This document shows, piece by piece, positions 34,441-44,410 of a stretch of DNA of 64,000 nucleotides. Below the pieces are notes generated by a model, which did not search any database, had not been told where the DNA came from, and was given only the letters and a program-made list of their open reading frames with translations. The position numbers and the translations under genes are program-made. Source of the stretch: Thermoplasmata archaeon. Lineage in GTDB: Archaea; Thermoplasmatota; Thermoplasmata; Lutacidiplasmatales; UBA184. The stretch lies in the NCBI GenBank assembly GCA_027365105.1, contig DAHXNZ010000003.1, forward strand, positions 1-64,000, in the 5' to 3' direction. Every line of letters begins with the position of its first letter. Position 1 is the first letter of the stretch.

Positions 34441-35325
34441 ATGACCGCCCGGCTGGAGGGGGCTCCGATCGCCCGACGGATCAGCGAGGAGCTCCGCCGG
34501 TCTGTCGGGGCCTTCGGGGAGGCTCCGCCGACCCTCGTCAGCGTCCACCAGGGGGCCGCCACTCCCTTCGCCTTCTATCTCCGCCAGCAGGCCCGGCTCT
34601 CCGCAGAGGTTGGGATCCGCTTCCAAGAGCGGACCCTCGCCCCGGGCGCCACCGCCCCGGAACTCCGTCGGCTGCTCCGGGAGCTGGACGCGTCCCGGGA
34701 GGTCGATGCGGTCCTCGTCGAGCACCCGCTCCCCGCGGACCTCGATTTCCGCCGGGCGGTGGACGAGCTCGGGCCCTGGAAGGACGTCGACGGGGTCGGG
34801 ACCACCAACCTCGGTCGGCTGGTCGCCGGCACGCCCGGTCAGGTGCCCGCCGTCGCCCGGGCGGCCCGGGCGCTCGCGACCCATTTCGAGCTCCCGCTGA
34901 CCCGCGAGCATGTCGGCATCGTCGGCCGGTCCGAGTCGGTCGGCCTTCCACTGGCCCTCGGGCTCCTGGGCCGGGCGGCCGGAGTCCATGCCACCGTCAC
35001 CGTGACCCACCGCCAGACCCCGGCGCTGGGCCGGGCACTCGCCGACTGCCGGGTGATCTTCAGCTGCGCCGGACAGCCCGGGCTCCTCAACCGCTCGAAC
35101 GTGCCCCGGGGCGCCTTCGTCGTCGACGTCGGGCTCAGCAGCCGGCCCGATCCGCAGCGGCCCGGGCGGATGCGGGCCGTCGGCGATGCCGACTCCGCCG
35201 ATCTCGAGGGGTGGGCGGACGGGGTCTCGCCGGTCCCCGGGGGGGTCGGGGCGGTCACCGTCCCGATGCTGCTCTCGAACGTCGTCGCCGCCCGACGCCA
35301 CCGGCTCGGGGAGGCGATCGGATGA
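34441..35325 (+). CDS. folD: FolD-type methylene-tetrahydrofolate dehydrogenase with substituted catalytic lysine
   Basis: 294 residues from ATG 34441. Family signatures are TPFAFYLRQQ, WKDVDGVGTTNLGRL, the NADP site VGRSESVGLPLALGLL, and SPVPGGVGAVTVPMLLSN. The catalytic Tyr is present (Y46), but the Lys four residues later is Gln50, and the Gln of the usual QLPLP is Glu94 (VEHPLP). In human MTHFD1 the Lys-to-Gln change abolishes cyclohydrolase while leaving dehydrogenase, so this may be a one-function enzyme. The next gene overlaps its stop by 4 nt. Confidence 0.88.
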   Translation: MTARLEGAPIARRISEELRRSVGAFGEAPPTLVSVHQGAATPFAFYLRQQARLSAEVGIRFQERTLAPGATAPELRRLLRELDASREVDAVLVEHPLPADLDFRRAVDELGPWKDVDGVGTTNLGRLVAGTPGQVPAVARAARALATHFELPLTREHVGIVGRSESVGLPLALGLLGRAAGVHATVTVTHRQTPALGRALADCRVIFSCAGQPGLLNRSNVPRGAFVVDVGLSSRPDPQRPGRMRAVGDADSADLEGWADGVSPVPGGVGAVTVPMLLSNVVAARRHRLGEAIG

Positions 35326-35570
35326 GTCGCCGGGCCGCGGACCCTCGCCCCCTGCACTGTCGGGACTGTCCGATGTGGTACGGAGGCGAGGACGACGGCT
35401 GGGGGCCCTGCTCGATCAAGCATCGCCGGGGCGACGACCGGTACCTGACCTGGGGCGGGCACCGCTGCGACGAAGGGTATACCCCGCCCGGCGCCCCGCA
35501 CCCCCGGGCCCCGGTCCCCGGCGGGGCCGGCCCGGACGGCGCCAAGACCCGGCGTTCCCGGGGGCAGTGA
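35322..35570 (+). CDS. Small cysteine-rich protein, unknown function
   Basis: 82 residues. Four cysteines in HCRDCPMWYGG, GWGPCSIKH and HRCDEG, with nearby histidines, look like one Zn or Fe-S site in the first 50 residues. The C-terminal 30 are a Pro/Ala/Gly/Arg tail. ATG 35322 overlaps the folD stop (ATGA), so it is translated with FolD. Family not recognised. A role as a metal-binding partner of C1 metabolism is only a guess from position. Confidence 0.55.
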   Translation: MSRRAADPRPLHCRDCPMWYGGEDDGWGPCSIKHRRGDDRYLTWGGHRCDEGYTPPGAPHPRAPVPGGAGPDGAKTRRSRGQ

Positions 35571-35645
35571 AGGCGGGGAAAGCGCGGGCGCACTCCTCAA
35601 ATCCCCCCCACGGTGTCCCCTCGCGGTTTCGGAGGCCGATTCACG

Positions 35646-36404
35646 ATGGAGATGCAACCCGGACAGATGGCGTACGACCGTGCCAGCACCGTATTCTCGC
35701 CGGACGGACGCCTGTTCCAGGTGGAGTACGCCCTGCAGGCGATCCAGATGGGCGGGACGGCGGTCGCCGTCACCTACGACCACGGCATCATCTTCGTGGC
35801 GTACCGCAACCTCCCCCAGAGCACGCTCGCCAAGGCCGGATCGATCGAGAAGAGCTTCGCGATCGACACCGGCCTCGGGTGCGTCACCGCGGGCCTCATC
35901 GCCGACTCCCGGGTCCTGGTCGAGTTCCTGAGGCTCGAGGCGCAGCGGCACCGGATCACCTATGGGGAGGGGGCGCCGTACGGGCTCCTCGCGAATGCGC
36001 TCGGGACGCTCCTGCAGCAGTATACCCAGTACGGAGGCACCCGCCCCTTCGCGGTCTCGCTCCTCATCGGAGGATTCTCCGATGGGACCCCGGGCCTGGT
36101 CGAACTCGACCCGAGCGGCGCGACGATCGGCTGGAAGGCGTACGCGATCGGTCGGAACCGCCGGGCCGCCGCCGATTTTCTCGAGGAGAATATCGGGACG
36201 AGCCGATCGGAGGAGGAGGCGTTCAAGCTGGCCGTCCGCGCGGTCGCGGAGGGCTCTCCGACCCCCTTCCCCCCCGACTCCCTGGACGTGGCGATCCTCG
36301 AGCCGGAGACCGCCCTGCGGCGGCTCACGCGGGCCGAGATCGCCACCCGGGTCCAGGGGATGCCGTTCATCGGCTCCCCTGACAAGCCGCACAACGGCCG
36401 TTAG
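35646..36404 (+). CDS. psmA: Proteasome subunit alpha
   Basis: 252 residues from ATG 35646. The N-terminal gate and H0 helix read MAYDRASTVFSPDGRLFQVEYA, very close to the Thermoplasma subunit. The lysine of GSIEKSF is in the pocket that binds HbYX tails of PAN-type activators. It forms the outer rings of the 20S core and is itself non-catalytic. The beta subunit and PAN are not in the window. It ends in a 4-bp convergent overlap with uvrC. In-frame ATGs upstream (35613) and at codon 3 are alternative starts. Confidence 0.95.
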   Translation: MEMQPGQMAYDRASTVFSPDGRLFQVEYALQAIQMGGTAVAVTYDHGIIFVAYRNLPQSTLAKAGSIEKSFAIDTGLGCVTAGLIADSRVLVEFLRLEAQRHRITYGEGAPYGLLANALGTLLQQYTQYGGTRPFAVSLLIGGFSDGTPGLVELDPSGATIGWKAYAIGRNRRAAADFLEENIGTSRSEEEAFKLAVRAVAEGSPTPFPPDSLDVAILEPETALRRLTRAEIATRVQGMPFIGSPDKPHNGR

Positions 36405-38128
36405 GACGGTCCGTCGGGCCCGCTCCCGAGCGCCTGCTCCATCTCGCCCCGGAGCCGGATCCGCCGCCGGGTCCGATGGTAGGTGACCGCGAACCGGTGC
36501 GCCTCGTCCCGGACCGCCCGCAGGAGAAGCATCGCGGGAAGGTTCGGGGACGGCCGAAGCGGCCGGGTCCGGTCCGGCAGGTAGACCTCCTCCTCCCGTT
36601 TCGCGAGCCCGATCGCCGGGACCCGGTCGGCGAGTCCGAGCGCGGCCAGGGCCGCCTCGGCGGCGGCGAGCTGGCCGGCCCCCCCGTCGATCAGGAGGAG
36701 GTCGGGGAGCGGCTCGGCTTCCGCAAGCTGGCGGCGAAACCGGCGCCCGACCACCTCGGCGACGCTCGCAAAGTCGTCGGTCCCCCGGACCGACCGGATC
36801 CGGTAGCGCCGGTACTCCGAGCGTCGGGGGACCCCGTGGTCGAAGACCACCAGCGAACCCACCGCATCGGTCCCCTGGAGGATGGAGATATCGACCCCCT
36901 CGATCCGCTGCGGGATCGTCGGGAGTTGGAGCAGGCTCATCAGGGCGAGGAGGACTTCGCGCGGCGCGGGTCCGCTCGTGATCTGGTCGACCGTCGCCCG
37001 GGCCAGCCGCTCGGCGAGCCGCCCGAGCGCGGCAAAGCGGCCGGTCGGGCGGCTCTGCACCCGGATCCCCCGGGACTCGAAGAGTTCGTCGAGGATCGGG
37101 GCGAGCCCTTCGGGGACCGCGCCGGCCAGGTAGATCCGGGCCGGCAGGTCCCAGCCGTCGCCGTAGAACTGGCCGAGGAACTGCCGCCAGATCTCGGTGG
37201 GATCCGGCGGATCGGCCGCCGAGATCGACAGGAGGTGGGGATCGGTCCCTCGGACCTCGCCGTCCTCGACCCTCAGCCGGCCGACCGCCACCCGGAGCGT
37301 CGACGGATCGTTCGGGTAGGCGAGCGCCAGCACGTCGACCCGGCCCCGGCCCGGTCCGACCACATGCTGGCGCTCGGAGAGCGCGTCGAGCCCCGCGAGC
37401 GCATCCCGGAGATGGGCCGCCCGCTCGAACTCCTGCCGCTCGGCGGCCGAGCGCATCTCGGCATTGAGGGTGGGCCGGAGCTCCTCCCCGTGCCCCTGGA
37501 GGACCCGGATCGCGGCACCGAGGTCCTTCCCGTACTGCTCCGCATCGATCGCCCCGATGCACGGGGCGCTGCAGACCTTGAGGTGGTAGTAGAGGCAGGC
37601 GGTCTTCGGGAGCCGGACGCATCGGCGCAGCCGGAAGGTATCGACCACCATCTGCTGGAGATGGCGCGCCTCCCGGGCGCCGGTGTACGGCCCGAAGAGG
37701 AGCGCACCGGTGCCCTTGCGGGGCCGACGGACGAGAAGCAGCCGCGGGAACGGCTCGCGGAGCGGGACCGAAAGGTACGGGTAGCTGCGGTCGTCCTTGA
37801 GGAGCGCGTTGTACGGCGGCTGGTACTGCTTGATCAGGCTCGCCTCGAGGAGCAGCGCCTCGCGTTCGGAGGTCGTCGGGACGAACTCGACGCTTGCGCT
37901 CTGGGCGAGGATCGAGCCGTCCTTCTCGATCTTGGCCCGAAGGTGGTCGAGCACCCGCCGGCGCAGGCTGCGGGCCTTGCCGACATAGACCACCTCGCCG
38001 GTCCGGCTGCGGAAGAGGTAGACTCCCGGGGTGTCCGGCCCCCGCCGGTACTGACCGACCACCCCGTCGATCTCGCTCGCCGGCACGAACCCCGGGAGCG
38101 CCGGGGCCGTCCGGGGGGGATCGGTCAT
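36401..38128 (-). CDS. uvrC: Excinuclease ABC subunit C
   Basis: 575 residues from ATG 38128, whose ATGA overlaps the uvrA stop. The N-terminal GIY-YIG nuclease domain has GVYLFRSRTGEVVYVGKARSL. The central CLYYHLKVCSAPCIG is the usual Cys cluster, then a UVR-like helix near AERQEFERAAHLRDAL. The C-terminal RNase H-like nuclease has EGVDISILQG and LLLIDGGAGQL. It makes both incisions in nucleotide excision repair. The length is close to bacterial UvrC with a shortened C-terminal HhH region. Bacterial origin is likely. Confidence 0.95.
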   Translation of the reverse strand: MTDPPRTAPALPGFVPASEIDGVVGQYRRGPDTPGVYLFRSRTGEVVYVGKARSLRRRVLDHLRAKIEKDGSILAQSASVEFVPTTSEREALLLEASLIKQYQPPYNALLKDDRSYPYLSVPLREPFPRLLLVRRPRKGTGALLFGPYTGAREARHLQQMVVDTFRLRRCVRLPKTACLYYHLKVCSAPCIGAIDAEQYGKDLGAAIRVLQGHGEELRPTLNAEMRSAAERQEFERAAHLRDALAGLDALSERQHVVGPGRGRVDVLALAYPNDPSTLRVAVGRLRVEDGEVRGTDPHLLSISAADPPDPTEIWRQFLGQFYGDGWDLPARIYLAGAVPEGLAPILDELFESRGIRVQSRPTGRFAALGRLAERLARATVDQITSGPAPREVLLALMSLLQLPTIPQRIEGVDISILQGTDAVGSLVVFDHGVPRRSEYRRYRIRSVRGTDDFASVAEVVGRRFRRQLAEAEPLPDLLLIDGGAGQLAAAEAALAALGLADRVPAIGLAKREEEVYLPDRTRPLRPSPNLPAMLLLRAVRDEAHRFAVTYHRTRRRIRLRGEMEQALGSGPDGPS

Positions 38129-40965
38129 CGGCCGACGGAGCGGAGCGGATGCGCCGTCCGCAGGTGGGGGGCGAGAAACCGGCCCGTATGGGAGCCCGGG
38201 GTCCGGGCGATCTCCTCCGGTGGGCCGGTGGCGATCACGTGGCCTCCCGCGTCCCCGCCCTCCGGCCCGAGGTCGATGACCCAGTCGGCCGACTTGAGCA
38301 CATCCAGATTGTGCTCGATGACGATCACCGTGTTGCCCGCTTCGCGGAGGCGGAAGAGCACCTCGAGGAGCCGCTCGACGTCGGCGAAGTGGAGCCCGGT
38401 GGTCGGTTCGTCCAGCAGGTAGAGGGTCCGGCCGGTCGGGGCCTTGGCGAGCTCGAAGGCGATCTTGATCCGCTGTGCTTCGCCGCCCGAGAGGGTCGTC
38501 GCGCTCTGGCCGAGGTGGATGTAGCCCAACCCGACCGCGCTCAGCAACCCGAGCCGGCCCGCGAGGCGCCGGTGGTTCGAGAAGAAGGTCAGCGCCTCGT
38601 CGACCGTCATCGCGAGGACGTCCGCAATCGACCGCCCCTTGAACCGGACCTCGAGGGTCTCGGCGTTGAACCTCAGGCCGTGGCACTCCTCGCACGCGAC
38701 GTAGACGTCGGGCAGGAAATGCATCTCGTAGCGGATCATCCCGTCCCCGTCGCACGCCTCGCACCGGCCCTCCGCCACGTTGAAGCTGAACCGGCCCGGC
38801 CCGAACCCCCGCGCCTTCGCCTCCGGCAGGCCCGCGAACAGCTCCCGGATCGGGGTCATGATCCCGGTGTAGGTCGCCGGGTTGCTCCGCGGGGTCCGGC
38901 CGATCGGCGACTGATCGATGAAGAGCACCCGGTCGACCTGATCGATCCCGTCGATGAAGTCGTGCCGGCCCGGGGTGTCCCGACCGGTGCCGAGGTGGCG
39001 GCGCAGCGCCTTGTAGAGGATCTCCTCGAGGACGGTCGACTTCCCGCTGCCCGAAACGCCCGAGAAGGCGACCAGAAGGCCGAGCGGGATCCGGATCTCG
39101 TCCCCCTTGAGATTGTTCTCCCGGGCGCCGTGGATCGTGAGCCATCGGGTGCCGGGCGCCCGGCGGGGCGACGGCACCGGGATCGACCGGCGGCCGCCGA
39201 GGAACTCCCCGGTGAGCGAACGCGGGGCGTTCGGGATCTCGGCCGGCGGGCCGGCGTAGAGCAGTTCGCCGCCGAGCGCGCCGGCCCCCGGTCCGAGGTC
39301 GACCAGCCAGTCGGCGGCGCGCATCGTCATCTCGTCGTGCTCGACGACCAGGAGGGTGTTGCCGAGGTCGCGGAGCGCTTTGAGCGTCTCCAGGAGCCGT
39401 TCGTGGTCCCGGGCGTGGAGGCCGATCGACGGCTCGTCGAGGATGTAGAGCACCCCGACCAGTCCGCTCCCGATCTGGGTCGCGAGCGCAATCCGTTCCG
39501 CCTCCCCGCCCGAGAGGCTGCCCGAGCTGCGGTCGAGCGTGAGGTAGGTGAGTCCGACGTTCTCGAGGAACCGGAGCCGCGCCCGGATCTCCCGGACCAC
39601 CTGGCCGACGATCTGCTCGTCCCGTGGGCCGAGCGCGAGCGTCTCGAAGAGCCGGCCCGCGGCCGCGACGGTGAGGCCGCTGATCTCGGCGATCGACCGG
39701 CCGAGGACCGTCACGGCGAGGGTCTCGGGCTTGAGCCGGCGCCCGCCGCACTTGGGGCAGGGAATGAAGGCCATGAAGCCGAGGTAGTACTCCTTCGCGC
39801 TCTCACTGGGGGTGCTCCTCCAGCGGCGCTCCACCGCCGCGAGGAGACCCTCGCGGAGCCAGCCGCTCTGCCACCAGTGGGAGGCCCGGTGCGGCGAGCC
39901 GCCAAGGTCCCGGTCGGTCCCGTACAGGAGCGCCTTCCAACCGGCGTCGGAGAGCTCCCGGACCGGCCGGTGGAGATCGTAGCCGTACCGCTCCGCGAAG
40001 AGTCGCAACGACGCCCGGCTCGGCGTCAGCCCCCAGACGGCGATCGCCTTCCCGAGCGTCTTCTCCCGGTCGGGGATTACCCGGTCGGCCTGCGCGTGGA
40101 GCGTCGCCCCGATCCCCAGGCACTCCGGGCAGGCGCCGAACGGGCTGTTGAAGCTGAACATCCTCGGTGTCAGCTCTTCGATCGAGAAGCCGCACTGGGG
40201 GCAGGCCCGGCGGCTCGAGTAGGTCGTCCGCACCCCCGCGGGCGTCCGGACCACGACCAGGCCGTCAGCGAGCCGACGGGCAAGCTCGACCGACTCGGCG
40301 AGCCGGGCCGCCTCCTCGCCCGGCGCATCGATCCGGTCGACGGCGACCTCGATCGTGTGGCTCTTGTTCTTCGCGAGGCGGACCTCCCGGCCCGGGATCC
40401 GGACCTCCACCCCGTCGATGAAGTACCGACGATACCCCTCGCCGCGCAGCCGCTCGAGCAGCTCCCGGTGCTCCCCCTTCTTGGCCCGGACGACCGGCGC
40501 GAGGAGATCGATCGACTCGGCCGCCCACTGGGTGCGGATCGACTCGACGATCCGATCGACCGACTGCGGGGTGATCTCCGAGCCGTCGTGCGGGCAGTGC
40601 GCGACGCCGATGCGCGCGAAGAGCAGCCTCAGGTAATCGTAGATCTCGGTGACCGTCCCGACGGTCGAGCGCGGGTTGCGGCTGCCCGCCCGCTGCTCGA
40701 TCGCGATCGCCGGCGAGAGGCCGTCGATGCTGTCGACCTCGGGCTTGTCCATCTGTCCGAGGAACTGGCGGGCGTACGACGAGAGGCTCTCGATGTACCG
40801 CCGCTGGCCCTCCGCGTAGAGGGTGTCGAAGGCGAGCGACGACTTGCCCGAGCCGCTCACCCCCGTGATGACGGTGAGCCGGTTGCGCGGGAGATCGAGA
40901 TCGATGTTCTTCAGGTTGTGCTGCCGGGCGCCGCGGATCCGGATCGTCTCGGTCGGGTCGGCCAA
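38125..40965 (-). CDS. uvrA: Excinuclease ABC subunit A
   Basis: 946 residues, the standard length. Two ABC ATPase modules each have Walker A GVSGSGKS (residues ~35 and ~650) and signature [13 protein letters not shown] or [13 protein letters not shown]. Zinc ligands lie in [14 protein letters not shown] and, in the second module, CEACDGDG and CEECHGLRF. The insertion start [14 protein letters not shown] is typical. It recognises DNA damage and loads UvrB, which is not encoded here. It is coupled to uvrC by a 4-nt overlap. Confidence 0.97.
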   Translation of the reverse strand: MADPTETIRIRGARQHNLKNIDLDLPRNRLTVITGVSGSGKSSLAFDTLYAEGQRRYIESLSSYARQFLGQMDKPEVDSIDGLSPAIAIEQRAGSRNPRSTVGTVTEIYDYLRLLFARIGVAHCPHDGSEITPQSVDRIVESIRTQWAAESIDLLAPVVRAKKGEHRELLERLRGEGYRRYFIDGVEVRIPGREVRLAKNKSHTIEVAVDRIDAPGEEAARLAESVELARRLADGLVVVRTPAGVRTTYSSRRACPQCGFSIEELTPRMFSFNSPFGACPECLGIGATLHAQADRVIPDREKTLGKAIAVWGLTPSRASLRLFAERYGYDLHRPVRELSDAGWKALLYGTDRDLGGSPHRASHWWQSGWLREGLLAAVERRWRSTPSESAKEYYLGFMAFIPCPKCGGRRLKPETLAVTVLGRSIAEISGLTVAAAGRLFETLALGPRDEQIVGQVVREIRARLRFLENVGLTYLTLDRSSGSLSGGEAERIALATQIGSGLVGVLYILDEPSIGLHARDHERLLETLKALRDLGNTLLVVEHDEMTMRAADWLVDLGPGAGALGGELLYAGPPAEIPNAPRSLTGEFLGGRRSIPVPSPRRAPGTRWLTIHGARENNLKGDEIRIPLGLLVAFSGVSGSGKSTVLEEILYKALRRHLGTGRDTPGRHDFIDGIDQVDRVLFIDQSPIGRTPRSNPATYTGIMTPIRELFAGLPEAKARGFGPGRFSFNVAEGRCEACDGDGMIRYEMHFLPDVYVACEECHGLRFNAETLEVRFKGRSIADVLAMTVDEALTFFSNHRRLAGRLGLLSAVGLGYIHLGQSATTLSGGEAQRIKIAFELAKAPTGRTLYLLDEPTTGLHFADVERLLEVLFRLREAGNTVIVIEHNLDVLKSADWVIDLGPEGGDAGGHVIATGPPEEIARTPGSHTGRFLAPHLRTAHPLRSVGR

Positions 40966-40974
40966 GGTCGCTCC

Positions 40975-41697
40975 CTACGGGGGCAGGATCTGGCGGATCT
41001 CGGACGCCAGCCGGTCCAGGACATGCTCCTGGATCTTGGCGCCGAGCTCGGCCGAGGCCGCGCGGGTGTCCCCGATCACGCTCTCCGGCCACTCCTCGGG
41101 CGTCGGCGAGCCGGGAACGAACCGGCTCGCCCGGTAGGCGACCACCGGCCGGTCGGCGCCGACCGTCTCGGGCGCGAGGGCCAGGACGCGGGAGGTCTCC
41201 AGGAGGCCCCCGTGCCCATCGGTGGCCGGGGCGTCCAGCCCGCGGAGCTCGTAGACGAAGTCGTAGTCGGACAGGACGGCGATCCGGGTCGAGGGATGGT
41301 GGCGCATCGTCTCGGCGGCTGCCTCCCGCAACGCGGCCATGTGCCCGCGCTCGGCATGGCCGGAGAGGACGACGATCCGCCGGAGCCCCTGCCGGGCGAG
41401 TTCGAGCAGAACCCCGCGGGCATGCGCTTCGAGCGTGGCGAGGCTCAGCGAGACGGTGCCCGGAAACTCCCGCGCGCCCGGGCAGGAGCCGTAGGCGAGG
41501 GTCGGGGCGACCCAAGCGTCGAGCCGGCCCGCGAGTTGGCCGGCGGTCGCCTCGGCCTGCAGGATGTCGGCGCCGAGCGGAAGGTGGGGTCCGTGCGCCT
41601 CGAGCGCCCCCACCGGCACGATCACGAGAGGATTCGAAGACCGGCGCGCGGCAAAGGTGCGGGAGTCGATCGACGCCAGGCGGTGGTCGGTCGCCAT
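40975..41697 (-). CDS. Creatininase-family amidohydrolase (ArfB-like formamide hydrolase candidate)
   Basis: 240 residues. The metal site motifs are [16 protein letters not shown] (Glu, His, Asp) and [11 protein letters not shown] (His, Glu). The middle motif GHAERGH replaces the more common GHGGN. Archaeal members include ArfB, which deformylates a riboflavin/F420 precursor, and this is the most likely role. Creatininase proper or mycofactocin-type MftE remain possible. It ends 9 bp before the uvrA start on the same strand, so it may share a transcript with uvrAC. Confidence 0.75.
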   Translation of the reverse strand: MATDHRLASIDSRTFAARRSSNPLVIVPVGALEAHGPHLPLGADILQAEATAGQLAGRLDAWVAPTLAYGSCPGAREFPGTVSLSLATLEAHARGVLLELARQGLRRIVVLSGHAERGHMAALREAAAETMRHHPSTRIAVLSDYDFVYELRGLDAPATDGHGGLLETSRVLALAPETVGADRPVVAYRASRFVPGSPTPEEWPESVIGDTRAASAELGAKIQEHVLDRLASEIRQILPP

Positions 41698-41722
41698 CGG
41701 CCGCCCAACGAGGGGTGGGTAT

Positions 41723-44236
41723 TTAACCGACGGCCGGAGATCGTGAAACGGCCGCCTTCGCCGGCGCCGATTCCGTGGCGCGGCGGCGTCGCGGCGCGGG
41801 CCTCGACCCCGTCGTCTCGGCCGGCCCGGCCGGTTTCGCCGAGGGGGGCCGGGCCCGGGGGAGCCGCTTCGAGGCCCGGGCCGCGGACTTCTTCGCCCGG
41901 GCCTTCATGCGCTGGGCCGCCGCGCGGGCTTGGGCCCGCTCCTCCTTGGCCGCCCCTTCCCGGAGCCGGCTCGGGCAGGCCGGGTTGATGCACAGCCTCC
42001 ACGGGGGTCGGCCGGCCTCGATGGCGGTCACGATCGGGGCCTTGCACTCCGGGCACGGCTCCGGCGAGATCTCGAGCTTGCCCCGCTGGGGCAGCGGGTA
42101 GGTGGTCCGGCACTCCGGATAGCCGGTGCAGCCCCCGAACCGCTTGCCCTGGAACGAGTAGCGGACCTCGAGCGGACGCCCGCACTGCGGGCAGCTTCCG
42201 AGCCGGAACGCCTTCTGGTGCTCGGGGCACTCCGGGTTGACGCAGTAGAGGTCCGGCCGGACCCCCCGGAAAGTGATCTTGACCCTCGGCACCCGGCACT
42301 GGCGGCAGAGGAACTCGGGCGCCGGTTCGATGAACCCGGCGAGCGGGAGGGGGTAGGTCGCGGTACAGGTGGCGGGGTTGTTGACGCACTGGATCCACCG
42401 GCCGCCCCGGGGGCTCCGGGCGATCCGCAGCGCGCCGCCGCAGAGCGCGCACGGGCCCGCAAAGTGCTGCTGATCGAGAGCGCCGGTGAGGGTTTCCCGG
42501 ACCCGGTCGCGGTTCTGGGCCAGCAACTGGTAGGCCTCCCCGAGCATCTCGCGCGATTCCCGCAGCACCTCCGACTTCGGCTTCTTCGACTCGGCGACGA
42601 GCTCCATGTCGTCCTCGAGCCGGTGGGTCATCTCCGGGCGGGTGACGAGGGGCGCGTGGGCCTGGAGGGCCTCGGTCACGGCGATCCCGGTCGCGGTCGG
42701 TTCGAGCGCCCGGGCCGTCACGTAGTGCCGGTCGAAGAGCTTCTGGAGGACGTCGTGCCGGGTGCTCTTGGTCCCGAGGCCGAGCCGTTCCATCTCCTGG
42801 ATCAGCGTCCCTTGGGTGTACCGGCGCGGCGGCTTGGTCTGCTCCTCGACCAGATCGATTCGGGTGAGCTCGACGGTGCCGCCGACCGGAAGCACCGGCA
42901 TCGGGCTCTCCTCCGCGCGGGTGTACGGATAGATCGCATACCAGCCGGGATCGGTCAGCCGCTGGCCCTTCCCGACGAACGGCTCACCTCGGACGTCCAG
43001 CCGGGCGGTCCGGCTCTGGCCGACCGCATCAGGACCGAGGGTCGCGAGGAACCGACGGACCACAAGTTCGTAGAGCCGCGCGTGGTCCGGTTTGAGCTTC
43101 TTCGGATCGACGGCCTGGGTCGGATAGATCGGGGGGTGGTCGGTCGTTTCGATGCGGCCCCGCGTCGGCCGCAACGACTCCTGGGCGAGCACCAGCTCGG
43201 CGGCGGCCTGGAACGGGCCGTCCTTGAACTTCTCGACCAGCGACCGGAGCCCGAGCCCCCGGGGGTAGACCGTGTTGTCGGTACGCGGGTAGCTGATCAG
43301 TCCCTGCGTGTAGAGGTCCTCGGCGATCCGCATCACGACCGCCGCCCCGAGCCCGAGCCGGGTCGCCTCGGCGACGAAGAGGGTCGTCGAGAACGGGACC
43401 GGGGGCCGCCGGCGCGTCGCCTCCTCCCGGAACTCCCGGACGGTCGCCTGCCGCGCCCCCTCGACCCGGGCGTAGACCGCCTGGGCCTCGTTCCGATCCT
43501 CCCAGATGCCGTGCTCGTGGCGGATCGTGAACGCCGTCCCGTCGTGCGCCGCCTCGGCGGCGATCTGCCAGAAGGGGGTCGGGACGAACTGCTTGATCGC
43601 CCGGTCGCGCTCGACCAGCAGCGCCAGCGTCGGCGTCTGGACCCGTCCGACCGAGAGGAAGCCGCGGCCCCGCTGGCCGGCGGTGAGCGACAGGAACCGG
43701 GTGAGGACCGCCCCCCAGACGAGGTCGATCTCCTGCCGGGATTCGGCCGCCTCGGCCAGGGCCCGGTCGAGCGTCTGAAGGTTCGAGAAGCTGCGCTCAA
43801 TCTCCTCCCGAGTGAGGGCGCTGTAACGGGCCCGCAGGACCTCGATCGTCGGGTGGACCTTCAGGATCAGTTCGAGGCACTCGAGCCCGATGAGCTCGCC
43901 TTCCCGGTCAAAGTCGGTGGCGAGGATGACCCGGTCGAACTGCCGGACGATCCCCTGGAGGGTGTCCACGATCCCGCCTTCGGTGATCCGTTTCAGGGGC
44001 GGCGTCGCGATCAGCGTCGGGAGGGTCTCGAAGCTCCACTCGGCGAGTTCCTTCGGGTAGTCGAGCTCGACGATATGGCCCCGCAGGCCGACCACGGCGA
44101 CCGGGGCGCCGTTCCACTCGAACTCGAAGACCGGGGTCCCGCCGGTCCGGGTCCGCTTCATCCGGCCCTCCGAGAGGACGACCGCGATCCGCAGGGCGGT
44201 GTTGAACTTCTCCGTAACGATGAGGGTTCCCGGCAC
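41723..44236 (-). CDS. topA: DNA topoisomerase IA with C-terminal zinc fingers and basic tail
   Basis: 837 residues. The Toprim domain begins LIVTEKFNTALRIA and has the acidic ATDFDREGE (D108, D110). Catalytic Tyr316 lies in LISYPRTDNTVYP. The C-terminal third has tetracysteine modules CALCGG...CVNNPATC, CRQC...CVNPEC, CPQCGR...CTGYPEC and CPECKA...CINPAC. The last ~95 residues are Lys/Arg/Ala/Pro-rich, like a histone H1 tail, and should bind DNA non-specifically. It relaxes negative supercoils. It is not reverse gyrase, because no helicase module is present. Confidence 0.95.
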   Translation of the reverse strand: MPGTLIVTEKFNTALRIAVVLSEGRMKRTRTGGTPVFEFEWNGAPVAVVGLRGHIVELDYPKELAEWSFETLPTLIATPPLKRITEGGIVDTLQGIVRQFDRVILATDFDREGELIGLECLELILKVHPTIEVLRARYSALTREEIERSFSNLQTLDRALAEAAESRQEIDLVWGAVLTRFLSLTAGQRGRGFLSVGRVQTPTLALLVERDRAIKQFVPTPFWQIAAEAAHDGTAFTIRHEHGIWEDRNEAQAVYARVEGARQATVREFREEATRRRPPVPFSTTLFVAEATRLGLGAAVVMRIAEDLYTQGLISYPRTDNTVYPRGLGLRSLVEKFKDGPFQAAAELVLAQESLRPTRGRIETTDHPPIYPTQAVDPKKLKPDHARLYELVVRRFLATLGPDAVGQSRTARLDVRGEPFVGKGQRLTDPGWYAIYPYTRAEESPMPVLPVGGTVELTRIDLVEEQTKPPRRYTQGTLIQEMERLGLGTKSTRHDVLQKLFDRHYVTARALEPTATGIAVTEALQAHAPLVTRPEMTHRLEDDMELVAESKKPKSEVLRESREMLGEAYQLLAQNRDRVRETLTGALDQQHFAGPCALCGGALRIARSPRGGRWIQCVNNPATCTATYPLPLAGFIEPAPEFLCRQCRVPRVKITFRGVRPDLYCVNPECPEHQKAFRLGSCPQCGRPLEVRYSFQGKRFGGCTGYPECRTTYPLPQRGKLEISPEPCPECKAPIVTAIEAGRPPWRLCINPACPSRLREGAAKEERAQARAAAQRMKARAKKSAARASKRLPRARPPSAKPAGPAETTGSRPAPRRRRATESAPAKAAVSRSPAVG

Positions 44237-44370
44237 GGCCCCCTTCCGAGGCGTGGTCCGGTAGATAACGTCAGGGGAGGCCGGAGCCCAAGGGTCCGCT
44301 CCGAACGCGCGCCAGCGCGTCCGGGAGCCGGGGGAGCGCCGGGGTCGGAACGGCGGCCGGTCCGGCTAAA

Positions 44371-44378
44371 GCGTCTTT
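44371..44378 (+). promoter_or_regulatory. TATA box of tRNA-Phe
   Basis: TTTATACT about 35 nt before the first base of tRNA-Phe, in a GC-rich stretch between topA and the tRNA. Confidence 0.5.
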
Positions 44379-44410
44379 ATACTTCCGTCGGTCGGGGAGA
44401 TGGTCCCCGT

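Noticed and set aside
37894-41988. 1364-codon plus-strand frame opposite uvrC-uvrA
   Set aside because: It is the complement of well-supported UvrC, UvrA and creatininase-family genes; composition is typical of antisense GC-rich frames.
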